Shown piece by piece: positions 23,395-32,205 of a DNA stretch of 64,000 nucleotides. The translations under genes were made by a program, and so were the position numbers. Source of the stretch: GCA-003244245 sp036378735. Its GTDB lineage: Bacteria; Actinomycetota; Actinomycetes; Mycobacteriales; Pseudonocardiaceae. The notes beneath the pieces are model-generated. The model was not told the DNA's origin. It did not search any database and saw nothing but the letters and a program-made list of their open reading frames with translations. The DNA lies in the NCBI GenBank assembly GCA_036378735.1, contig DASUVX010000145.1, positions 1 through 64,000 of the forward strand, given 5' to 3'. Each line of letters opens with the position of its first letter. Position 1 is the first letter of the stretch.

Positions 23395-24792
23395 ATGATC
23401 CAAGTGTCGTCTCACCGTCTGGAAGAACTCCGCACGGTGCTGGCCGGGAAGGTGATCACACCTGAGGATGCCGACTATGACACCGCGCGCATCCAGTGGA
23501 ATAACGACATCGATCGCCGCCCGGTAGCTATCGCCCGCTGCCTGTCGCCGAACGATGTTGCGGCGGCACTCAGTTTCGCCCGAGAACACGGATTGGAGGT
23601 CTCGGTGCGTGGCGGGGGTCACGCGTTCTCCGGGTCTGGGGTCTGTGACGGCGGCCTCATGATTGATCTCAGCGCGATGCGCCGCGTTGTGATCAGTGCC
23701 GACGCTCGATTGGCCCGGGTAGGTGGTGGTGCCACTGTGGCGGAGCTGGATGCGGCAACCCAGGTACATGGCTTGGCGGTGCCTACGGGGGTGATCAGCC
23801 ACACCGGAGTCGGGGGCATGACGCTCGGTGGGGGCATCGGATGGATGACTCACAAAGCCGGCTTGACCATCGACAACCTGGTTTCGGCCGAGGTGGTGCT
23901 CGCCGACGGTCGCTGCGTGCACGCCTCAGCTACCGAGCACGCCGACCTGTTCTGGGCGGTCCGAGGAGGAGGCGGGAACTTCGGCGTCGTGACGACCTTC
24001 GAGTTCCAGCTGCACCCCGTCGGGCCCGAGGTACACCTAGGGCTGTTCTTCTGGGGAATGGACAGCGGGCAGCAGGTGCTGCGGTTGGCTCGCGACGTCA
24101 TACCACACTTACCCGCCGATGCCGGCGCCCAGATCGCAATCGGACTCAACGCTCCCCCGGCGCCGTTCGTACCTCCCAGGTACCATTTCACGCCCGGATA
24201 CCTGCTCCTCGTGGTCGGCTTCTCCTCCGCTGAAGAACACGCCCGGATCATTGCCCCGATTCGTGAGCAGCTACCACCGCTGTTCGAGCTGGTCAGCCCG
24301 ATCCCGTATATCGCGCTACAGCGGACGCTCGACGAGACCGCCCCATGGGGACTTCTCGGCTACCAGGAAGCAATCTACCTCGACGAACTCACCGACGATG
24401 TGATCTCGGTGATCGTGAACAAGATTCCTGCCAAGCGTTCTCCGATGAGCTACTGTTTGATCTTCCGCCTGGATGGGGCCTACTCGGACATCGGCGATGA
24501 CGAGACGGCTTTCGGTGGCCGGCGGGCACCGCGATACATCATCAACATCGCGGGCATCGGCGCTACCCCCGAGATCTTGCGAGCAGACCGGTCCTGGGTG
24601 CAGTCGGTGTGGGATGCGCTGCGTCCGTTCGCCCGAGATGCCGGTGGATACATAAATTCCATGACCGACAACGATGAGGGTCGCATCCGTGCCGCGTACG
24701 GCCCGGCTAAGTACCAGCGCTTGGCCCGGATCAAGGCCAAGTACGACCCGAGCAACGTCTTCCACCTCAACGCCAATATCAAGCCCTACTGA
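23395..24792 (+). CDS. BBE-type FAD-linked oxidoreductase
   Basis: 465-residue flavoprotein with a PCMH FAD domain and a C-terminal berberine-bridge-enzyme domain (ending KYDPSNVFHLNANIKP). His in VRGGGHAFSG is the covalent 8-alpha flavin ligand. The second covalent Cys of bicovalent members is absent (GVGGMTLGGGIGWM), so mono-covalent FAD is expected. No twin-arginine signal is present, so it is cytoplasmic. Such enzymes oxidise sugars, alkaloids or peptide-like metabolites; the substrate is not deducible. GGGAG lies about 12 nt before the ATG. Confidence 0.88.
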   Translation: MIQVSSHRLEELRTVLAGKVITPEDADYDTARIQWNNDIDRRPVAIARCLSPNDVAAALSFAREHGLEVSVRGGGHAFSGSGVCDGGLMIDLSAMRRVVISADARLARVGGGATVAELDAATQVHGLAVPTGVISHTGVGGMTLGGGIGWMTHKAGLTIDNLVSAEVVLADGRCVHASATEHADLFWAVRGGGGNFGVVTTFEFQLHPVGPEVHLGLFFWGMDSGQQVLRLARDVIPHLPADAGAQIAIGLNAPPAPFVPPRYHFTPGYLLLVVGFSSAEEHARIIAPIREQLPPLFELVSPIPYIALQRTLDETAPWGLLGYQEAIYLDELTDDVISVIVNKIPAKRSPMSYCLIFRLDGAYSDIGDDETAFGGRRAPRYIINIAGIGATPEILRADRSWVQSVWDALRPFARDAGGYINSMTDNDEGRIRAAYGPAKYQRLARIKAKYDPSNVFHLNANIKPY

Positions 24793-24904
24793 CGCAGGAT
24801 TCCGAACTCCCAGCGGGTTGTGGCGATCAGAGGCGGTAATCGGCGCCCGGTAGCCTGCACCTCGGCAAGTAGACTGCAGTCATCGGGAGACCAAGATCGG
24901 ACGC

Positions 24905-25546
24905 GTGACGGAACTGGCAGCGCCTCGGACCCGGTTGCTGATCGCGCTTCTCCTATTGCTCGCGGTGACCGTCGCCGTTGCGATGGTGCCGTTACCCACA
25001 CCGCTGCAGATGCGCGCCTGGGCGCAGTCGATCGGCGTGGCCGCCCCCCTGCTGTTCCTCCTGGGACACGCCCTCGCGACCGTGGCACCAATCCCCCGGA
25101 CTGTCTTCACACTTGCGGCTGGGCTGCTGTTCGGGCCAGTGCTAGGCGTGGGTCTTTCGCTGGCCGCGACCACGCTGTCCGCAGTGCTGGCCTTCGGCTT
25201 GGTCCGCCGGCTGGCCGGCGGGCTCGTCCGCCCGTATCTGGATCGCCGGGGCCTACATGCGGTGGATGCTCGGTTGCGTCGGCGTGGCTGGCTAGCAGTG
25301 GCGTCGCTGCGATTGATCCCGGCGGTGCCGTTCTCGATGCTCAATTACTGCAGCGCGCTGTCGTCGATCTCCTTCCGTCACTACCTGGCCGGTACGGCGG
25401 GCATCGTGCCTGGATCGGTAGCGGTGGTTGTCCTCGGTGACGCCCTGACCGGCACCACCTCGCCGACTTTGCTTGCCGTGTCGCTGGCAGCTGCGGCGAT
25501 CGGCGTGATCGGGTTGATCGTGGAGATCCGCTCCCCCGTGACCTGA
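24905..25546 (+). CDS. VTT-domain (TVP38/DedA-like) membrane protein
   Basis: 213-residue integral membrane protein with a VTT (SNARE-associated, TVP38/TMEM64) domain: an N-terminal helix, PIPRTVFTLAAGLLFGPVLGVGLS with the re-entrant (F/Y)-xxx-R/G motif, RLAGGLVRPYLDRRG, and SLRLIPAVPFSMLNYCSALSSISFRHYLAGTAGIVPGSV. Relatives are proposed lipid scramblases or flippases. The start is GTG 24905. It stands alone, 135 bp before the amidase-like gene. Confidence 0.85.
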   Translation: MTELAAPRTRLLIALLLLLAVTVAVAMVPLPTPLQMRAWAQSIGVAAPLLFLLGHALATVAPIPRTVFTLAAGLLFGPVLGVGLSLAATTLSAVLAFGLVRRLAGGLVRPYLDRRGLHAVDARLRRRGWLAVASLRLIPAVPFSMLNYCSALSSISFRHYLAGTAGIVPGSVAVVVLGDALTGTTSPTLLAVSLAAAAIGVIGLIVEIRSPVT

Positions 25547-25681
25547 CCGCATCTCGAGCGGCTGGTGGTGCATCAACACTGCTCCGCTCTGCGATACTGC
25601 CGCTGCATAACGTGGTGGGTCCGCCCGCAGGTACCTTGCCCATAGCGGTTGCGGCACCGCCGCCAGGACAGAAAGCACGCC

Positions 25682-27088
25682 GTGACCACGCCTGCCGACC
25701 TCGCTGCCACTCAACTCGTGGCCGCCTACCGCGCGGGCGAGCTGTCACCGGTCGAGGCCACCCAAGATGCGCTGGACCGGATCGACAAGCTCGACCGTCA
25801 AGTGCGGGCGTTCTGTCTGGTCGATGCCGATCGCGCGCTGGAGGCGGCCAAGGCCTCAGAGCGGCGATGGCAGCAAGGCCTGCCCCAAGGCCCGGTCGAT
25901 GGTGTGCCGGTGTCGATCAAAGATGTGTACTTGACCCAGGGTTGGCCCACCCTTCGCGGTTCGAGGTTGGTCTCGCCTGACCAGAAATGGCCGTTCGACG
26001 GCCCGGCGATCACCCGCCTGCGCGAGCAGGGGGCTGTGCTGCTGGGTAAGACCACCACCTCTGAGCTGGCCTGGAAGTGCGTCACCGACAGCCCACTGTC
26101 CGGTGTCACGGTCAACCCCTGGGACACCAGCCGGACCCCGGGCGGCTCCAGCGGGGGCAGTGCGGTGGCGGTGGCACTGGGCATGGGACCGTTGGCGATG
26201 GGCACCGACGGCGGCGGCGCGGTGCGCATTCCGGCGTCGTTCACCGCGACGGTGGCGATCAAGCCGACCTACGGCCGCGTACCACACTGGCCGGCGAGCC
26301 CGTTGGGAACGCTCGCGAGCGCCGCGCCGATGGCCCGTACGGTAGCCGACACCGCGCTGCTGCTCGACGTGGTCTCTGGGTTCGACGCCAGGGACGGGTC
26401 TGCGCTACCTCCAACTACCCGGTCGTTCTCGAGTGCCCTAGGCAACGGCGTGTTGGGATTGCGGATCGCGCTGAGCCCGACTCTGGGCTATGTCGATGTC
26501 GATCCAGATGTGACCGATGCGGTGCAGCGCGCCGCTGGTGTGTTCCGGGACCTCGGTGCGGAGGTCGAGGTCGCCGATCCGGGTTTCGCCGACTGCGTGC
26601 AGGATTTTCACGTCCTCTGGTTCACCGCGGTGGCCAAGACGGTCGAACGCCTGACACCCCGCGAGCGTGAACTCATGGAGCCCGCATTGCGGGAGGTGGT
26701 TACCCAGGGCGAGCAATGGTCAGCGCTGGACTATCTCACTGCCACCGCGACGAGAATGGCGATGGGCGCCACGATGGGGGCCTTTCATGAGCGCTACGAC
26801 TTGCTGCTCACCCCGACCGTTCCGATCACGCCGTTCGTCGCCGGCGAGGAGGTGCCGATCGGATGGCACTCACCGCGCTGGACCAGCTGGACGCCGTTCA
26901 CTTACCCGTTCAACATGACCCAGCAACCGGCCGCCAGCGTGCCGTGCGGGTGGACGAACACCGGCTTGCCGATCGGGCTGCAGGTGGTGGGACCACGACA
27001 CGCCGACGATCGGGTTCTCGCCGCGTGCGCAGCCTACGAGCAAGTACAGCCGTGGACCCACCGCCGGCCGCCGTTGCTCGTGGGCTGA
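25682..27088 (+). CDS. Amidase-signature protein lacking the nucleophilic Ser
   Basis: 468-residue amidase-signature family protein. Of the Ser-cisSer-Lys triad, Lys80 (PVSIKDVY) and the cis-Ser156 (PGGSSGGSA) are present. The nucleophile position reads GTDGGGAVRIPAS: Ala180 (codon GCG at 26219-26221) replaces the Ser of the usual GGS(I/V)R. A single base change from TCG would explain it. The rest is well conserved (VAIKPTYGRVP, GLPIGLQVVGPRHADD), so either it has become a non-hydrolytic protein, has been very recently inactivated, or the base is an error. The start GTG 25682 fits the family; an upstream ATG adds 11 non-conserved residues. Confidence 0.88.
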   Translation: MTTPADLAATQLVAAYRAGELSPVEATQDALDRIDKLDRQVRAFCLVDADRALEAAKASERRWQQGLPQGPVDGVPVSIKDVYLTQGWPTLRGSRLVSPDQKWPFDGPAITRLREQGAVLLGKTTTSELAWKCVTDSPLSGVTVNPWDTSRTPGGSSGGSAVAVALGMGPLAMGTDGGGAVRIPASFTATVAIKPTYGRVPHWPASPLGTLASAAPMARTVADTALLLDVVSGFDARDGSALPPTTRSFSSALGNGVLGLRIALSPTLGYVDVDPDVTDAVQRAAGVFRDLGAEVEVADPGFADCVQDFHVLWFTAVAKTVERLTPRERELMEPALREVVTQGEQWSALDYLTATATRMAMGATMGAFHERYDLLLTPTVPITPFVAGEEVPIGWHSPRWTSWTPFTYPFNMTQQPAASVPCGWTNTGLPIGLQVVGPRHADDRVLAACAAYEQVQPWTHRRPPLLVG

Positions 27089-27115
27089 GATAGAAGATCT
27101 GCCAGAACCCGTCGA

Positions 27116-28363
27116 TCAGCCGTCGGAGGGCCGTCTCGGAGGCGGGGTCCGGTCTGCCGGTGGCTGCTGCGAAGACTCATCCGCCTGGGCATCTCCTTGC
27201 CGGCCGGTGTCGGTTTGCCCACCGGACGGGGGCCGAATGGGGGGACTGAGCGACGGGCTCATGGACACCTCTTTGTGGGCCACCTCCTCGGCGGCCCGAA
27301 GGGCTGCCGCTACGTGCGGATCGCTGGGGGTTTCGAACCACCCGGCGACACCCTCGTCATCGTCCTCGGGTCGGCTACTGGACACGTAGTCCCGGCTGGG
27401 TTCGAATCGGAACACCCCATCCTCGCCGGGCGCGCCGAGCATCCTGGTGAATCCCTCGAGCGCCTTGCCGAAGTCGCTGGGCACGATCCACACCTTGTTC
27501 GCGTCGCCCTGGGCCATCTGTGGCAACGTCTGCAGGTACTGGTAGGCGAGCAACTCAGGGGTCGGCCGCCCGGACTTGATCGCGGCGAATACCTTTTCGA
27601 TCGCCTTGGCCTGGCCCTGCGCCTGGAGATAACGCGCAGCACGTTCACCCTGGGCACGCAGTATTCGGGATTGCCGCTCGGCTTCGGCGGTGAGGATCGC
27701 CGCTTGCTTGGCACCTTCGGCAGACAGGATCGCGGCCTGTTTCTGACCTTCGGCGGTCTTGATCGCCGACTCCCGCTGGCCCTCAGCCGTGAGGATGGTG
27801 GCCCGCTTCTCCCGGTCCGCGCGCAGCTGCTTTTCCATCGAGTCCCGGATGGACACCGGCGGATCGATCGCGCGCAGCTCCACCCGACTGACCCGGATGC
27901 CCCAGCGCCCGGTGGCCTCATCGAGCACGTCGGACAACTGACCATTGATGTAATCCCGGGACGTCAGGGTGTCATCCAGACTCATCCCGCCCACCACGTT
28001 ACGCAGCGTTGTAGTGGCCAACTGCTCTACGGCGGCGGTGTAGTCGGAGATTTCGTACACGGCGTCTTTCGGGTTGGTCACCCGGAAGTACACCACGGTG
28101 TCGATATCGACGGTCAGGTTGTCCTTCGTGATCACCGACTGCGGCGGGAAGGCGACCACCTGCTCCCGCAGGTCGATCTTGGCTCGGATCTGATCGACGA
28201 ACGGCACCAGAAAGTTCAGTCCGGGGTTGAACGTGATTCGGTAACGACCTAGCCGCTCGACGACCGCGGCTTTGGCCTGCGGGATCACCACGACGGCCTT
28301 GTAGACGCTGACGACGATCGCCAGCAGGATCACCACGAGGACCACTACCAGGGCAATGCTCAT
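27116..28363 (-). CDS. SPFH/band 7 membrane protein (stomatin-like)
   Basis: 415-residue protein with one N-terminal membrane helix (IALVVVLVVILLAIVVSVY), an SPFH domain (VVIPQAKAAVVERLGRYRITFNPGLNFLVPFVDQIRAKIDLREQVVAFPPQSVITKDN) and an Ala/Glu/Gln-rich coiled coil with repeated AEGQ-K/R-AAI units. The C terminus is long, acidic then Pro-rich, probably disordered. It starts at ATG 28361-28363, overlapping the NfeD stop by one base. SPFH-NfeD pairs organise membrane microdomains and may be linked to proteolysis or membrane quality control. Confidence 0.92.
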   Translation of the reverse strand: MSIALVVVLVVILLAIVVSVYKAVVVIPQAKAAVVERLGRYRITFNPGLNFLVPFVDQIRAKIDLREQVVAFPPQSVITKDNLTVDIDTVVYFRVTNPKDAVYEISDYTAAVEQLATTTLRNVVGGMSLDDTLTSRDYINGQLSDVLDEATGRWGIRVSRVELRAIDPPVSIRDSMEKQLRADREKRATILTAEGQRESAIKTAEGQKQAAILSAEGAKQAAILTAEAERQSRILRAQGERAARYLQAQGQAKAIEKVFAAIKSGRPTPELLAYQYLQTLPQMAQGDANKVWIVPSDFGKALEGFTRMLGAPGEDGVFRFEPSRDYVSSSRPEDDDEGVAGWFETPSDPHVAAALRAAEEVAHKEVSMSPSLSPPIRPPSGGQTDTGRQGDAQADESSQQPPADRTPPPRRPSDG

Positions 28364-28788
28364 CAAAGCTCCCCCACAACAACGGCGGTGGCACCGGAGA
28401 TGGTCATCACCGTCACCCGCCGTCCGGGCTCCAGTACTTCGGTTTCGTCGTACGCACGGGCAGACCACAGCTCGCCACGAAGCTTGATCTTGCCGCCATG
28501 GGCGTCGACAGTGCTCACCACGATCGCCCTATCGCCGAGCAATGCATCGACGTTAGTTAGCACGTGCGTAGTGTGCAGCCGGCGTTTGAGCACCGGTCGG
28601 GCCAGCGTGGTCAGGGCCACCGAGACGCCGGCGAACACCGCGACTTCCACCCAGATCGACTCGTCCAGGGCCGCAACCCCCGCCGCGGCCAGCGCACCCA
28701 AGCCCAGCATGATCAGTACGAAGCCACCTGTGAGCACCTCGGCAACGATCAACGCGAACCCGGCGACGAGCCACACGACAGCGGCCAT
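28363..28788 (-). CDS. nfeD: NfeD-like membrane protein, SPFH partner
   Basis: 141 residues: two to four tightly packed membrane helices (VVWLVAGFALIVAEVLTGGFVLIMLGLGALAAAGVAAL and VEVAVFAGVSVALTTLARPV) and a C-terminal OB-fold domain (LLGDRAIVVSTVDAHGGKIKLRGELWSARA...PGRRVTVMTISGATAVV). This is the short NfeD1b form without a protease domain. Its stop codon overlaps the start of the SPFH gene (TGATG), so the two are made together. Confidence 0.92.
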   Translation of the reverse strand: MAAVVWLVAGFALIVAEVLTGGFVLIMLGLGALAAAGVAALDESIWVEVAVFAGVSVALTTLARPVLKRRLHTTHVLTNVDALLGDRAIVVSTVDAHGGKIKLRGELWSARAYDETEVLEPGRRVTVMTISGATAVVVGEL

Positions 28789-28841
28789 GGATCCATAGTG
28801 GCAGATCTTCGCCCGGGATTGGCGCTGTGATCGTCACGAGG

Positions 28842-29687
28842 TCACTGGGGCTGCGCTGTGACGAAGTCGATCAAAGCTTCCACCGCCCCCAGCAGGGCAG
28901 GTTCAAGATCTCGGAAGCTGGCCACGGAATCGAGAACCCGGCACCAGCCCGGGGCCGGATCCGCGATTCCGCGATTGTCGACCCAACCCAACGCCAAGCA
29001 CACGCCTTGCTTCCAGGGCACCCCCCGCGGCACATCCGGCCACCGTGGGATGCCCAAAGCCGCTGGCCGCACCGCCTGCCAGATGTCGACATAGGGATGG
29101 CCCGTCACCAGCACATGCGGGGAACGCACTGCCTGCACGAGGCGGCTCTCTTTGCTGCCCGCGACTAAATGGTCGACCAGTACCCCGAGCCGCCGGTGTG
29201 GTGCGGGGTCGAATTCCGCAACCCGCTCGGCCAGGCAGTCCACCCCGTCGAGCGGTTCCACGACCACACCGTCCACCCGCAGATCGTGCCCCCATACCCG
29301 TTCCACGAGCTCCGCGTCGTGCTTGCCCTCCACCCAGATCCGGCTGGCGCGTGCAGTACGGGCTCGCCTGACCACCACCTGGACCGACCCGGACGCCGAT
29401 CGAGCCGTACCAGCGGTGGCCGGACGTGCCGGGCGAACCAGTGTGACCGGATCACCGTCGATCAAGAACGCCGCACGCCGCATCGGGAAACCACGGACTC
29501 TTCCCTTGCCGTCCTCGAGCAGCACCACATCGCGTTCGCACTGCACAACGGCGCCGCAGAAGCCACTCGCGGCCTCCTCCACCACCAAACCCGGCTCGGC
29601 CGGCAGCTGTGGCAGCTCGCGGCGCCGGTGTGGCGGTAGTGCGCCTGGACTGAATCCGGCGTTGCTCGCTGAGTGCTGCGGGAGCAT
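28842..29687 (-). CDS. DUF3097 family protein
   Basis: 281-residue actinobacterial protein of the DUF3097 family, recognised by LPAEPGLVVEEAASGFCGAVVQCE, ASRIWVEGKHDAELVERVWGHDLRVDGVVVEPLDGVD and WPDVPRGVPWKQGVCLALGW. The central segment resembles a Toprim-like fold (Glu in WVEGKHDAE and DHLVAGSKES), which suggests nucleic-acid work, but this is only inference. It is divergent from the conserved hypothetical gene at 29776. Confidence 0.85.
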   Translation of the reverse strand: MLPQHSASNAGFSPGALPPHRRRELPQLPAEPGLVVEEAASGFCGAVVQCERDVVLLEDGKGRVRGFPMRRAAFLIDGDPVTLVRPARPATAGTARSASGSVQVVVRRARTARASRIWVEGKHDAELVERVWGHDLRVDGVVVEPLDGVDCLAERVAEFDPAPHRRLGVLVDHLVAGSKESRLVQAVRSPHVLVTGHPYVDIWQAVRPAALGIPRWPDVPRGVPWKQGVCLALGWVDNRGIADPAPGWCRVLDSVASFRDLEPALLGAVEALIDFVTAQPQ

Positions 29688-29775
29688 GGCGCGACGCTAG
29701 CCGGATGAGCGAATTCATGCGATGCGGCCACGCCGCGTGTGCATGTTTTGAGTTCGCGTTCTACTCTCCTACTCC

Positions 29776-30570
29776 GTGCCATGCCCCAGCGCGACACTGA
29801 CCGTGTGGGCCTCAGCTTGGCTGCACGGCTCCGCCGCCCCTGACGCCGTGATCGACGGCCTGCACATGTGGGCAGGCCTGCACGAAGTCGTGGCTGCCGA
29901 CGAGACCACCGCACAGCAGCTCGACCTGCCCGCACCCGGGGCGGTGCCGACCTCCGTGGTCGGCCTGCTCGCCGCGGCTCGACGAGCCGGAGCCTGCGTT
30001 GGCCGGCTTTTGTTGCCGGTGCCGGGCGACGTGCGCGGACTGCCACCCGAAGGATCGCTAGCCGCTGCGGCGCTGGGCTGTGGTGAAGTCGCCGTGTTCA
30101 CCGGCGCGGAACTGGCGGTAGTGCCCAACGCGGTTGCTGACGGGGTGCTGCGCTGGACGGTATTCACCGACAGTCCGCTCCCGCCGGCCCCTGAACCCGC
30201 CCTGGTCGATGCCGAGCATGGTCTGCGCGGCGCTGTCCGTCAGGCGGCGACCACGCTGGTGGAGCTCGACGTCGCACGACACCGGCCCGGTGTTCGCGCG
30301 GAGATCGCCGAAACCCTGGAGCACCGGGTCCGGCCGCCGTGGCCGGAGGGCACCCCGGCCCGCGCGCTGCGGGTGCTGGAGCAGGCTGACGAGGTGGAGG
30401 CCATCCTCCGGGTCGCGGACACCGACAACCTTGGCGGTGCAGTATCCGCATCGGTGGCGGCAGCCCGGTCCGCTGCACTTCGACCGCTGTTTACCGCGGT
30501 GCGGGAGGCCCGGCGCTCGGCGGTTGCCGAGGCGGTCCGAGCGTTGACCCCGCGTGCCGGACGGCGCTGA
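29776..30570 (+). CDS. Conserved actinobacterial hypothetical protein
   Basis: 264-residue soluble protein, alanine-rich, in which I see no catalytic motif. The C-terminal half (RPGVRAEIAETLEHRVRPPWPEGTPARALRVLEQADEVEAILRVA) looks helical. It keeps the pattern of an actinobacterial hypothetical often found divergent from DUF3097. The start is GTG 29776. The next 1.6 kb downstream is decayed sequence. Confidence 0.7.
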   Translation: MPCPSATLTVWASAWLHGSAAPDAVIDGLHMWAGLHEVVAADETTAQQLDLPAPGAVPTSVVGLLAAARRAGACVGRLLLPVPGDVRGLPPEGSLAAAALGCGEVAVFTGAELAVVPNAVADGVLRWTVFTDSPLPPAPEPALVDAEHGLRGAVRQAATTLVELDVARHRPGVRAEIAETLEHRVRPPWPEGTPARALRVLEQADEVEAILRVADTDNLGGAVSASVAAARSAALRPLFTAVREARRSAVAEAVRALTPRAGRR

Positions 30571-30867
30571 CCGGCACCACCTGGATAGGTATCTTCCCGG
30601 TCGTCATTCGTCGGCCGCGGGGAGTCGGCTGGCCTACCGCCAGGCCGGCTGTGCCCATCTCGCGCCGCAGCCGGGCCCAGCCCAATCCGGTTGCCTTGGC
30701 GATCCCGCGCAGGCTTAACCCAGTGGAGCGGGCGTGGCGTAGGTAGCCCGCCAGGTCGTCGAAGCCAAGGTCGCGCAGGCGCCCGGCCAGTACCCGATTG
30801 CGCTGGGCGGCTCTTGTCGCCCGGCCCAGCGCCGCGCGGCGCAGGCGGGTCCGCTCCGGCGAGGGCG
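30571..30867 (-). pseudogene. Helix-turn-helix protein fragment
   Basis: An open stretch without a start codon reads RNRVLAGRLRDLGFDDLAGY, then LRHARSTGLSLRGIAKATGLGWARLRREMG, a classic degenerate HTH repeat pair as seen at the C termini of small DNA-binding proteins in actinobacterial mobile elements. A TAA closes the frame upstream at about 30865. It converges on and partly abuts the end of the preceding hypothetical gene. Probably the tail of a deleted gene. Confidence 0.6.
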
Positions 30868-31438
30868 TTTATGAGAGACGACCGGGGAATCCTCGCCGAC
30901 GGAACCGGGTGAGTCCGTACGTATGGAGCCGCCCCGGGGGTACCGAGCCGTAGCCAGCAGAATCGACCGCTGACCAGCCGGAACCCGGCCAGCGCGCGAT
31001 CTCCTGCTGTCCGGCCGTGTCCGGTGGGCGCCCGGCCTAACCGGCTGTCTGCGCCAAATACGTGCCAAAGTTCAGCCCTCGTGGAGCGCAGCGTCGAGCC
31101 GGCGACGAGCGGCCTCCTTCTTGGCCCACGAGGCACTTGGCGTAAATCTGCAACAGCACAGCGACCGGCCCACGCAGCCACCTGAGTCGGCGGCACATCG
31201 GCGTTGAGCCGTTGATGGCCAAACCACCCGGCTCCCCTGGACCCGGCACCGCTTCGGAGATCAGGAGCAGACGGTGGCGATCTCCTCACGGCGCGCCCAA
31301 GGGCAGCCGGACCGGCCCGCGCCAAACCGATTCGCGGTGCCTCCGGCAGCCTTGACCGGCACGGCACGGATGAACCCGCGCCGCGAGGAGATCACCGCTC
31401 GACGGCGTCGTGTTGGAGCCCTGCCCCGGGTTGGGTGG
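30868..31438. other. 570-bp region with no recognised feature
   Basis: Frames on both strands give low-quality Arg/Pro-rich translations. I see no ribosome-binding site with a start, no RNA gene and no strong repeat. It lies between two gene remnants and probably belongs to the same decayed insertion. Confidence 0.5.
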
Positions 31439-31840
31439 TCATTGAGGCGAGTGGACGATGATCGCCGAGATGCGGTGGCCCGCCGCCCCCTCGGTGATGA
31501 GGTAGGTCGCTTCGAGCTGGGAGATCTCGGTGCCGTCGGCACGCAGGCGGGCAAACCGCCCGCGGCGGACAGCGCAGGACCGGTTCAGGATGGCGGTCTC
31601 CGCAACAAGCTCGTCGCTGCGGTCGTAGCCAGCCGACCGCATACCGTCGATCTGCTGCTTGGCAGTGGCAAGGACCTGCTCCTCAGTGGTGAGGATCATG
31701 CATCCAGCGTCGGTACTGAGAATCATGGGGACCCTGTAGTGGGCGAGGATCCGCCGCACGTCGTCGGAATCACCTCGGCCCAGCGCGATGAAGTCGGCGA
31801 GATAGGAGGCGAACCAGCGCTCGACATCTGCTTCGTCCAT
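31439..31840 (-). CDS. SnoaL-like/NTF2-fold hypothetical protein
   Basis: 133-residue protein starting MDEADVERWFASYLADFIALGRGDSDDVRRILAHYRVPMILSTDAGCMILTTEEQVLATAKQQIDGMRSAGYDRSDEL. The pattern of an N-terminal helix pair, a VP-(M/L)I-xST strand, a short helix with Gln and Asp, and later beta strands (AVRRGRFARLRADGTEISQLEATYLIT) fits the cystatin/NTF2-like SnoaL superfamily. No catalytic residues can be assigned. The internal ATG at 31840 is preferred over an earlier start because upstream residues are not conserved-looking and GGGGAT lies about 10 nt before it. Confidence 0.7.
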   Translation of the reverse strand: MDEADVERWFASYLADFIALGRGDSDDVRRILAHYRVPMILSTDAGCMILTTEEQVLATAKQQIDGMRSAGYDRSDELVAETAILNRSCAVRRGRFARLRADGTEISQLEATYLITEGAAGHRISAIIVHSPQ

Positions 31841-32180
31841 GGCGAAATCATCCCCGCCTGGGACCCGCTCGTGCCCTGCTGCGCGAACGGCGCCGCGTTG
31901 TGCGCTACGACAGCGCGGGGCCATGGCATCGCCAGGTCAACTCCGATCCCGGGATCCTTTGAGCGAACAACCAGGATGCTGACCGGCGACATCATCTTGC
32001 GGCTGATCACACGACCCGACGCCGGGTCCACATCACCGCAGCTCAGAACCCAAAACGTTGGATACTGCGCGAAAACTACCGGGACGCCCCGAACTGTTCG
32101 CCGCCGACCGTCGACCACGTCGATATGCGCGGCTGCTCCGCGGCGTAGCCCAGCATCGGTCAGATCGCCGACTTCACCGC
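31841..32180 (-). pseudogene. Unrecognised gene remnant
   Basis: An open frame lacking a good start reads EVGDLTDAGLRRGAAAHIDV and GVPVVFAQYPTFWVLSCGDVDP, then ASGRVISRKMMSPVSILVVRSKDPGIG. The composition is protein-like and differs from the noise around it, but it matches no family I know. A TAG precedes it at about 32184, and it runs into the SnoaL-like gene out of frame. Confidence 0.4.
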
Positions 32181-32184
32181 GCGC

Positions 32185-32205
32185 TGCCTACCGTGCAGGT
32201 AGGCA
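32185..32205. terminator. Hairpin spanning the hemH stop codon
   Basis: TGCCTACC-GTGCA-GGTAGGCA: a perfect 8-bp stem with a 5-nt loop. The hemH stop (32188-32190) and its last codons are in the stem. There is no T tract. Confidence 0.55.

Noticed and set aside
27395..27425. tRNA-like GGGTTCGAATC motif
   Set aside because: It lies inside the SPFH coding sequence, and no acceptor, D or anticodon arms can be formed around it.
27197..28252. 351-codon plus-strand frame opposite the SPFH gene
   Set aside because: Antisense shadow of a clear SPFH/band 7 protein; composition is Gly/His/Arg-rich without motifs.
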